From assembly GCA_001818015.1 (NCBI GenBank), contig MHJO01000007.1, forward strand, positions 19,308 to 24,437: DNA of 5,130 nucleotides, given 5' to 3'. Shown one piece after another: positions 1-4,846 of the stretch. The DNA comes from Candidatus Harrisonbacteria bacterium RIFOXYD1_FULL_40_9. GTDB lineage: Bacteria > Patescibacteriota > Minisyncoccia > UBA6257 > XYD1-FULL-40-9. How positions within the stretch are numbered: the first letter of the stretch is position 1; every line of letters starts with the position of its first letter. The notes beneath the pieces were generated by a model. It had not been told where the DNA came from and did no database searches. It was given only the letters and a program-made list of their open reading frames with translations. The translations under genes and the position numbers were made by a program.

Positions 1-1
1 A

Positions 2-742
2 ACAAGGGAAAAAATAAAAGAAATAATAAGCACGTGGAATATCGAAGACAAGAAGACGCTTTTGTATCATTTTGATGGCGAAGAGGAGGGTGTGTCGGAG
101 AAATTGGCGGAGTTTCTAAAACAAGATGGATTATTTTCTTCCTCGAGGTATGCGGTAATAAAAGATTTATTTTTAAATCCAGAATTAAGCAGAGCTTTTA
201 GAGACCCACTAAGGAGTGCAATAAGTAATACATCTTTATTTCTTATTATTGTATCGGAAAAAAAGCCCTCACGTGAGTATTCATTTCTTTTAAAAGAACC
301 CATCGTCTCTTATGTATGTGATTTACCGAAAAGGGAAGATATTGAACTATGGATTAAGAAAGAAGCTCAAAGAAGAAATTTTTCTCCTAATGCTTCGATG
401 GTGAGGTATTTCATGGAGATGCACGGCACAGATACGTGGGCACTTGCAACAGAGCTTGATTGCTGGGCAGTAAAAGAAAAACAAAGCACCATGCATTCTA
501 ATATCGTTATTCCTCAATGGGATTTTTTTGGATTATTGAACGCCTTGCGAAGTGATGATTATAAAAAAAGAATCTGCGCATTTGAGATTTTGCTCAGTGC
601 AGGCGAAGATTCAGCAAAAATTTTCAATATGCTCGCGACCCGAAAAGACAAAAAAGATGTGTATGCAAATTATGATGTTCTGATAAAGGGAGGAAAGCTT
701 GAGTACGAAGAGGTGCTTTTGGACTTTGTATTATCGGCATAA
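2..742 (+). CDS. holA: DNA polymerase III delta subunit-like protein (5' end outside window)
   Basis: Probable delta subunit of the clamp loader, the AAA+-like protein that opens the beta sliding clamp and loads it at primed DNA. The reading frame is open to the left edge, so the start lies outside; the 246 residues seen probably lack only the first few tens. Family-like blocks in order: an Asp-Gly turn in HFDGEE, then FLKQDGLFSSSRYAVIKDLF (the 'plFs.rrlvvik' strand of the delta N-domain), then TSLFLIIVSEKKPS, then DIELWIKKEAQRRN, then the helix ending in ATELD. Near the C-terminus, NYDVLIKGGKLEYEEVLLDFVL resembles the family's final 'D..iKtGk...ale.li' helix. The stretch between FNMLATRKDKKD and that helix is much shorter than in typical delta subunits, so domain III looks reduced. 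The TTG at 62 is not the likely start, because the sequence before it is in frame and family-like. Assignment is by pattern recognition; a divergent delta-prime-like protein is the alternative. Confidence 0.62.
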   Translation, partial: TREKIKEIISTWNIEDKKTLLYHFDGEEEGVSEKLAEFLKQDGLFSSSRYAVIKDLFLNPELSRAFRDPLRSAISNTSLFLIIVSEKKPSREYSFLLKEPIVSYVCDLPKREDIELWIKKEAQRRNFSPNASMVRYFMEMHGTDTWALATELDCWAVKEKQSTMHSNIVIPQWDFFGLLNALRSDDYKKRICAFEILLSAGEDSAKIFNMLATRKDKKDVYANYDVLIKGGKLEYEEVLLDFVLSA

Positions 743-755
743 TTCGCTTTATAAT
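726..755 (+). promoter_or_regulatory. Candidate sigma70-type promoter for the MFS gene
   Basis: A perfect TATAAT sits at 750-755, just after the holA-like stop codon. A poor -35 (TTGTAT, 726-731, 3 of 6 matches) lies 18 bases upstream, inside the end of the holA-like gene. The ATG at 764 begins 9 bases after the last base of the -10 box, about where transcription would start, so the mRNA would have little or no leader. The weak -35 and the AT-rich context mean a chance match is possible. Confidence 0.4.
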
Positions 756-763
756 GAGTAAGT

Positions 764-1414
764 ATGTTTGAGAGGTTAGGAGTTAATAAGGTTATAAAGA
801 CGCTCGTGCTTGCTGATTTTCTGCTTATCTCTGCGTGGGGATTCGTAAATCCTATTCTTGGTATTTTTGCGGTGAGTAATATAGAAGGAGCAACGCTTGG
901 GACAGTTGGCTTCGCTACGTCCATTTATTGGATTATTAAGTCTGTGTTCCAGATTCCTATTTCTCGTTATCTTGATAGTAGTAAATCGGAAGCCGATGAT
1001 TTTTATTCGATGATCATAGGGACATTTCTTGTGGCTCTTGTGCCTATTGGATATATATTTGTTCAAACCACTGCTCATTTTTACTTACTGCAAATCATTT
1101 CAGCAATCGGAGATGCAATGTCTGTCCCTGCGTGGTATGCAATTTTTACTCGTCATATCGATAAAGGAAAAGAAGGATTTGAGTGGACGTTAAATAGCGT
1201 TTCGGTAGGCTTGGGGGCTGCGTGGTCAGCTGCGGTTGCGGGATATATTGGTGATCGTTTTGGTTTTGTTCCTGTATTTCTTTTGACTGCATTATTTATA
1301 CTAAGTGGAGGCGTGGTGTTTCTTTTACTCACAAGAAAGTTGATCCCCCAAAAGAAACTTATTACATTTCCTTTTATCGCGCCTCGTGAAAAACGTGATA
1401 ATCAGGCTGCATAA
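764..1414 (+). CDS. Half-size MFS-like transporter (six predicted membrane helices)
   Basis: Integral membrane protein of 216 residues that resembles one six-helix half of a Major Facilitator Superfamily carrier. Hydrophobic segments lie at about residues 12-35, 46-69, 82-101, 103-125, 145-163 and 168-190. The loop after helix 5 reads GYIGDRFGF, a good match to MFS motif A (G-x-x-x-D-R-x-G); the loop after helix 2 (RYLDSSKSEADD) is a degenerate copy. The C-terminal tail (191-216) is basic. Full MFS carriers have 12 helices in about 400 residues, so this protein would have to pair with itself or a partner if it transports anything. The stop is clean, and the 50 bases to polX hold no second half, so it does not look like a recent frameshift. 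No Shine-Dalgarno sequence precedes the ATG, but a TATAAT box does. The substrate cannot be inferred. Confidence is high for membrane protein and moderate for MFS. Confidence 0.7.
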   Translation: MFERLGVNKVIKTLVLADFLLISAWGFVNPILGIFAVSNIEGATLGTVGFATSIYWIIKSVFQIPISRYLDSSKSEADDFYSMIIGTFLVALVPIGYIFVQTTAHFYLLQIISAIGDAMSVPAWYAIFTRHIDKGKEGFEWTLNSVSVGLGAAWSAAVAGYIGDRFGFVPVFLLTALFILSGGVVFLLLTRKLIPQKKLITFPFIAPREKRDNQAA

Positions 1415-1430
1415 CATACCACCATTAATC

Positions 1431-1463
1431 GATACATCATCAAGAATATGATGTGTTTATTTT
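1431..1463 (+). other. Hairpin with T-rich tail at the MFS-polX junction
   Basis: A perfect 7-base inverted repeat, ACATCAT (1434-1440) and ATGATGT (1448-1454), flanks the 7-base loop CAAGAAT. One further A-T pair and two G-T pairs can extend the stem outward to 1431/1457. It is followed by TTTATTTT (1456-1463). It could be a weak intrinsic terminator for the MFS transcript, an operator, or a structure near the polX start. The stem is AT-rich, so as a terminator it would be weak. A TATGAT sequence (1447-1452; 5 of 6 bases match the -10 consensus) overlaps the right arm, but no convincing -35 was found. Confidence 0.35.
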
Positions 1464-1464
1464 C

Positions 1465-3183
1465 ATGAAGAACGAAGATATCGCCAGTATATTAATAGAA
1501 ATCAAAGAGTATCTTGAGATAAAGAAGGTGCCTTTCAAGCCAAGGGCATATGAAAAAGCCGCTGAGGTTATTAGTGGTATGGAAGAAAATGTTTCTGACG
1601 CGTATAAAAGGGATGGTATTGTAGCGCTTACTAAAATTCCGGGCATTGGCATTTCAATTGCAGAAAAGATTGAAGAGCTTATAAGAACAGGAAAGATGAA
1701 ATACTACGAAGATCTTAAGAAAGAAACACCAGTTCGCATAGGAGAACTTACAAAAATTTCCGGACTCGGGCCTCAAAGTATAAAAAAGCTTTTTGACGAG
1801 CTTCACATTACAACTCTTGAAGAACTGGAGCAGGCTGCGCGAGCTCAAAAAATAAGAACAATTCCTGGATTTCGTGAAAAAACTGAAGAAAAAATTATAA
1901 AAGGCATTGAATTTCTGAAGCGCTCAGGAAATCGTATGGTACTTGGATTTGCGATGCCATATATAGAAAACATTGTTAGGCAACTGAAACGATGTGGGGC
2001 AGTAGAGCGAGTGGATGTTGCTGGTTCAGTTCGTAGGGGAAAGGAAACAATAGGAGATATAGATATTCTTTTAATTTCGAAAAAGTCCAATGAAGTCATA
2101 GAATATCTTACTCACATTCCGGAAATAGCAGATATTACTGCAAAGGGAGACACAAAGATTACTTCAGAACTTAAGAATGGACTTACTATGGATATTCGTA
2201 TTGTTCCAAAAGCCTCTTATGGAGCAGCTCTTAATTATTTCACTGGCTCTAAAGATCATAATATAGCACTTCGAGAAATAGCAATTAAGCATGGATACAA
2301 GCTCAATGAGTATGGACTTTTTAAAGGAGACACGCATATTGAAGGAGATAACGAGAGGGATATTTATGAGCGTTTAGGGCTTTCTTATATAGAACCTGAG
2401 TTAAGGGAAAATAGAGGAGAGATCGAAGCGGCACGGCTTCATACTCTTCCGAAGCTTATAGGATATGGCGATCTTCGCGGCGATCTCCAGGTTCAGACAA
2501 ATTGGACAGATGGCAGTAATTCAATTGAAGAAATGGCAGAGGCAGGAATAAAGCATGGTCTTGAGTATATTCTTGTTACAGATCACACAAAGCGTCTTGC
2601 TGTGGCGAGGGGGCTAAACGAGGAGCGTCTACAGGAACAAATGAAGGCGATTGATGAGGCAAATAAGAAATTCAAAGGCAGAATAAAAATATTAAAAGGA
2701 AGTGAGTGCGATATCTTAAAAGATGGCACATTGGATATTCGCGATGATGTACTTGCGAAGCTCGATATCGTGGGGGCATCTATTCATTCTTATTTTAATT
2801 TAGAAGAAAAGGCGCAAACAGAGCGACTCATAAGAGCAATGGAAAATCCGCACGTCGATATTATATTTCATCCTACGGGTCGTATTATTAATAAACGAGA
2901 TGCGTATCGAATAAATATGCATCAGGTTATACGAGCTTCAAAACGCACACGCACAGTACTTGAGATCAATGCATATCCAGAACGGGCTGATCTTAAAGAT
3001 GAGTATATCCGTGAAGCAGTAGGGGAAAATATTTTTTTCTCCATTGACTCAGATGCTCATTCCACGTATCATTTTGAGTATTTGCGTTATGGGATTGCTC
3101 AGGCACGACGCGGATGGGCAAGTAAAGATTCCGTGATTAATACCTATCCTTTGGCCGATATGCTTCAGTTATTAAAAAAATAA
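1465..3183 (+). CDS. polX: Family X DNA polymerase with C-terminal PHP domain (PolX)
   Basis: Gap-filling repair polymerase of the bacterial PolX type; 572 residues, close to the roughly 570 usual in the family. The ATG at 1465 was chosen because MKNEDIA matches the usual PolX N-terminus; an in-frame GTG at 1453 would add four residues and lies inside a hairpin. Helix-hairpin-helix DNA-binding motifs lie at 55-73 (IPGIG) and 95-113 (ISGLG), with a degenerate third near 131-148. The polymerase core has AGSVRRGKE (186-194), catalytic GDID (Asp198, Asp200), the third Asp243 in MDIRI, and YFTGS (258-262). The PHP domain starts near 337 and keeps Asp373-His374 (TDH), Glu414 (GSE), His441 (SIHS), His469 (FHP) and Asp530/His532 (DSDAH). 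In place of the expected GDLHxHT it reads GDLQVQT, with Gln342 and Gln344, so two metal ligands are missing. In relatives the PHP domain gives 3'-5' exonuclease and AP-site activities; here these may be weakened or lost. A Nudix gene follows after 24 bases. Confidence 0.96.
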   Translation: MKNEDIASILIEIKEYLEIKKVPFKPRAYEKAAEVISGMEENVSDAYKRDGIVALTKIPGIGISIAEKIEELIRTGKMKYYEDLKKETPVRIGELTKISGLGPQSIKKLFDELHITTLEELEQAARAQKIRTIPGFREKTEEKIIKGIEFLKRSGNRMVLGFAMPYIENIVRQLKRCGAVERVDVAGSVRRGKETIGDIDILLISKKSNEVIEYLTHIPEIADITAKGDTKITSELKNGLTMDIRIVPKASYGAALNYFTGSKDHNIALREIAIKHGYKLNEYGLFKGDTHIEGDNERDIYERLGLSYIEPELRENRGEIEAARLHTLPKLIGYGDLRGDLQVQTNWTDGSNSIEEMAEAGIKHGLEYILVTDHTKRLAVARGLNEERLQEQMKAIDEANKKFKGRIKILKGSECDILKDGTLDIRDDVLAKLDIVGASIHSYFNLEEKAQTERLIRAMENPHVDIIFHPTGRIINKRDAYRINMHQVIRASKRTRTVLEINAYPERADLKDEYIREAVGENIFFSIDSDAHSTYHFEYLRYGIAQARRGWASKDSVINTYPLADMLQLLKK

Positions 3184-3207
3184 GACACAATACATACACA
3201 TCATCCA

Positions 3208-3711
3208 ATGCCTAGTCAAATTTCTGCAGGTATAGTTATTTTTAGACGCACCAAAGAAGGAATAAAATTTCTTTTTCTTTATCATGGCCGGGGATATTGG
3301 AATTTTCCAAAAGGCAAGATTGAGAGTCGTGAAAGAAGTCTCGAGACGGCATTTAGGGAGGTAAGCGAAGAAACAGGCTTACGAAGACGGGACCTCAAAA
3401 TATTGTCAGGTTTTAAAGTATATGACCGTTATTTTTTTGTACAAGGCAAAGACAAAATCTCAAAGCTCGTGATCTTTTTTCTTGCAGAAACAAATAGGAG
3501 TCATATTCGCGTATCGCATGAGCACGAGGGATATGCGTGGTTTAATTTTAGAGAAATTATGAAAGTTTTAAAACACAAAAACACCCAACTCATTTTGAAA
3601 AAAGCTTACGAATACCTAAAGAAAACTGAAGGTAATAATGAGAAACCCAAAGAAGAGGCTCAAGTGAAGGAAGCTTTTCCGGTAGAAAAAATGGAAAACC
3701 CTACTGCTTAA
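3208..3711 (+). CDS. Nudix hydrolase, Ap4A-hydrolase-like
   Basis: Hydrolase of nucleoside diphosphates linked to another moiety, 167 residues, presumably cytoplasmic. The Nudix box is complete at residues 36-58: Gly36, five residues, Glu42, seven residues, then R-E-V-S-E-E-T-G-L (50-58). Glu54 and Glu55 are the usual Mg2+-binding pair. The strand before it, GYWNFPKGKIE, has the W-x-F-P-K-G pattern common in bis(5'-nucleosyl)-tetraphosphatases of the MutT-like branch. EHEGYAWF (105-112) is the usual late strand, followed by a helix to about 138. Residues 139-167 form a charged Lys/Glu-rich tail that looks disordered. Substrate cannot be fixed from sequence: Ap4A, oxidised dNTPs and RNA 5' ends are all possible. 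The position after polX fits nucleotide-pool or repair work, but this is inference. The ATG has no Shine-Dalgarno sequence, only CA-rich sequence. The last 11 bases overlap the end of rplT on the other strand. Confidence 0.93.
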   Translation: MPSQISAGIVIFRRTKEGIKFLFLYHGRGYWNFPKGKIESRERSLETAFREVSEETGLRRRDLKILSGFKVYDRYFFVQGKDKISKLVIFFLAETNRSHIRVSHEHEGYAWFNFREIMKVLKHKNTQLILKKAYEYLKKTEGNNEKPKEEAQVKEAFPVEKMENPTA

Positions 3712-4048
3712 CCTTCGCGATAAGTTGCTTAAATGCTCCTGGCTCTTCTATTGCGAGCTCGGCAAGCATTTTACGATTCAATCCAATATTGCTTTTCTTT
3801 AAAAGTGAAGTGAGTATGCTGTAACTTACTCCATGACCGCGTGATGCGGCATTAATTTGAACATGCCACTTTGTTCTAAATACTCTTTTTCTCTCCTTTC
3901 TTCCTCGAAATGCATGAGACCATGCATGAACTAATGCTTCTTTTGCAGCACGTTCTTTGGTTCTTCGTCCCCAGCGAAAGCCTTTGGTGTATTTGAGAGT
4001 CTTCTCTCTTTTTTTATGGGCAACAATGCCTCGTTTTACGCGTGTCAT
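3701..4048 (-). CDS. rplT: 50S ribosomal protein L20
   Basis: Ribosomal protein L20, 115 residues, the usual length, which binds 23S rRNA early in large-subunit assembly. The N-terminus MTRVKRGIVAHKKREKTLK is the typical basic extension (family form 'M.RVKRGv.ar.rrkk.lk.akGy.g.r'). It is followed by GFRWGRRTKERAAKEALVHAWSHAF, then WHVQINAASRGHGVSYSIL (the 'lWi.RINAa.R..g.sYs.fi' block), and an ending NRKMLAELAIEEPGAFKQLI that matches the 'nRKmLaelA...p.aF..l' C-terminal block. It is the last gene of infC-rpmI-rplT and starts 9 bases after the rpmI stop. The sequence before the ATG is CA-rich (CACACCACC) without a Shine-Dalgarno match, so translation may be coupled to rpmI. The TAG stop lies inside the Nudix gene's 3' end. 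Confidence 0.97.
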   Translation of the reverse strand: MTRVKRGIVAHKKREKTLKYTKGFRWGRRTKERAAKEALVHAWSHAFRGRKERKRVFRTKWHVQINAASRGHGVSYSILTSLLKKSNIGLNRKMLAELAIEEPGAFKQLIAKVKQ

Positions 4049-4057
4049 GGTGGTGTG

Positions 4058-4255
4058 TTATGAGTGTGCGATTTTATTATATGAGCGTGTGAGACGTATA
4101 ATTTTTAAAACATTATAGTTGAGCTTCCTTTCCTTTCTTTTTGCTTGTTTGGCAGTCCCGCTTTTCTTGCTCTTAAAATGATCTACTGCCATCGGTCGAT
4201 GAAGGAGTAGGCCATTCTTCGTTACTCTAATTCGTTTGGTGATGCTTTTTTTCAT
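4058..4255 (-). CDS. rpmI: 50S ribosomal protein L35
   Basis: Small basic ribosomal protein L35, 65 residues, normal for the family. SITKRIRVTKNGLLLHRPM corresponds to the 'saaKRFkvTgsGKikr.ka' N-terminal half, and DHFKSKKSGTAKQAKRK to the 'sHll.kKs.krKr.lr' central block. The usual MPKMKT start is shortened to MKKS. The ATG overlaps the infC stop (shared ATGA at 4252-4255 on the minus strand), and no Shine-Dalgarno sequence is visible in the end of infC, so translational coupling to infC is likely. Position between infC and rplT is diagnostic. Confidence 0.93.
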   Translation of the reverse strand: MKKSITKRIRVTKNGLLLHRPMAVDHFKSKKSGTAKQAKRKERKLNYNVLKIIRLTRSYNKIAHS

Positions 4256-4749
4256 GCAGTTATTTGTATTGAGAAACCTCTTTGACCTAATTTGATATCT
4301 GAAAGAATTTTGTGTGCTTGGATCATAGTGAGAAATCCGCGGAGTTTTGCTTCCGCCCAGGCTTTGTTTTGTTTCTCTCTTCCTCGAAGCACAAGATTAA
4401 TTTCTACATTATGTCCTTCATTCAAAAACTCATTGATCTTTTCTGCTTTAGTCTTTAAGTCATTTTCTGCGGCTCGTGCACTGATTCTCATTTGTTTTAA
4501 TTCCGTTGCTTTTTGTCCCTGTCGTTGCTTCTTTTCTTTCTTTGCTTGTTGATAGCGGTATTTATCAAAGCTAATGATTTTTGCGACAGGAGGTGCGGTG
4601 TTTGGTGATATTTCTATGAGATCTAGATCTTTTTCTTTGGCGAGCTTAAGGGCATCTTCTAGTGAGAGTACCCCACAATTTTTCCCATCTTCGTCAATGA
4701 CCCGGAGTTCCTTTGCCTGTATTTGATTGTTGATCTTTACGATATCCAA
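4252..4749 (-). CDS. infC: Translation initiation factor IF-3
   Basis: IF3 binds the 30S subunit, blocks early 50S joining and proofreads start codon-anticodon pairing. The protein has 165 residues, slightly short for the family. The N-domain has INNQIQAKELRVIDEDG (6-22), then VLSLEDALKLAKEKDLDLIEISPN (27-50), then PPVAKIISFDKYRYQQ (53-68), where the common PPVCKI has Ala for Cys. A Lys/Gln-rich linker (69-84) leads to the C-domain, with KQMRISARAAENDLKTK (85-101) and LRGREKQNKAWAEAKL (121-136), and an abrupt end at GFSIQITA without the usual basic tail. The proposed start is TTG at 4749-4747; only two sense codons separate it from an in-frame TAA (4758-4756), and no ATG or GTG is available before the conserved region. 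An ATC start at 4743-4741 is an alternative, since IF3 genes are known for AUU-type starts. First gene of infC-rpmI-rplT. Confidence 0.96.
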   Translation of the reverse strand: MDIVKINNQIQAKELRVIDEDGKNCGVLSLEDALKLAKEKDLDLIEISPNTAPPVAKIISFDKYRYQQAKKEKKQRQGQKATELKQMRISARAAENDLKTKAEKINEFLNEGHNVEINLVLRGREKQNKAWAEAKLRGFLTMIQAHKILSDIKLGQRGFSIQITA

Positions 4750-4762
4750 TTGTTGTTAAGAT

Positions 4763-4791
4763 ATGGTATCAAATAATTGCTCTTTACGCAA
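4763..4791 (-). promoter_or_regulatory. Candidate promoter for infC-rpmI-rplT
   Basis: On the minus strand, TTGCGT (4791-4786) and TACCAT (4768-4763) are separated by 17 bases, and a TG one base upstream of the -10 gives an extended -10 form. Matches to consensus are 3 of 6 and 4 of 6. Transcription would begin near 4756, leaving a leader of under about 10 bases before the TTG and no Shine-Dalgarno sequence. The -35 box overlaps the -35 of the divergent promoter. Confidence 0.3.
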
Positions 4792-4810
4792 GTGGTCGCT
4801 CCAGCATAAT
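4783..4810 (+). promoter_or_regulatory. Candidate promoter for the divergent PQ-loop gene
   Basis: TTTACG (4783-4788, 4 of 6 matches) and CATAAT (4805-4810, 5 of 6) are separated by 16 bases. Transcription from about 4817 would give a leader of about 30 bases that contains the Shine-Dalgarno sequence of the gene at 4847. The arrangement is coherent with that gene. Confidence 0.42.
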
Positions 4811-4835
4811 CCCAAACAAGATGCTTTTTGAAAAA

Positions 4836-4840
4836 AGGAG
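4836..4840 (+). promoter_or_regulatory. Strong Shine-Dalgarno site that fixes a GTG start
   Basis: AGGAG lies 6 bases before the GTG at 4847, ideal spacing. It is the only good ribosome binding site in the window, and it decides the start of the downstream gene, whose frame has a TGA at 4829-4831. Confidence 0.75.
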
Positions 4841-4846
4841 ACTGGT

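Noticed and set aside
62..742. TTG at 62 as the start of the first gene
   Set aside because: The frame is open back to the window edge, and the residues before 62 fit the family pattern, so the gene is cut by the window rather than starting there.
776..1078. 100-residue minus-strand open frame inside the MFS gene
   Set aside because: No domain character, and it is opposite a gene with six coherent membrane helices. Other antisense frames in holA and polX are dismissed for the same reason.
1453..1464. GTG at 1453 as the polX start
   Set aside because: It adds only MFIF before a normal PolX N-terminus, has no Shine-Dalgarno sequence, and lies in the arm of a hairpin. ATG 1465 is the simpler choice.
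3195..3207. Shared ACATCATC motif before polX and the Nudix gene
   Set aside because: Only two short copies at different distances from the start codon; in such AT-rich sequence this is likely chance.
3670..3740. Bidirectional terminator between the Nudix gene and rplT
   Set aside because: Only a 6-base TTTTCC/GGAAAA pairing with a 12-base loop and other weak, bulged stems are present; none is convincing.
4252..4254. TGA recoded as Gly, as in some CPR lineages
   Set aside because: No gene here has an in-frame TGA, and infC ends at TGA at the right length in a normal ATGA overlap with rpmI.
4292..4552. 86-residue plus-strand open frame inside infC
   Set aside because: It is antisense to well-conserved IF3 sequence; its Phe/Ser/Ala-rich composition is what the complement of Lys/Gln-rich coding sequence gives.
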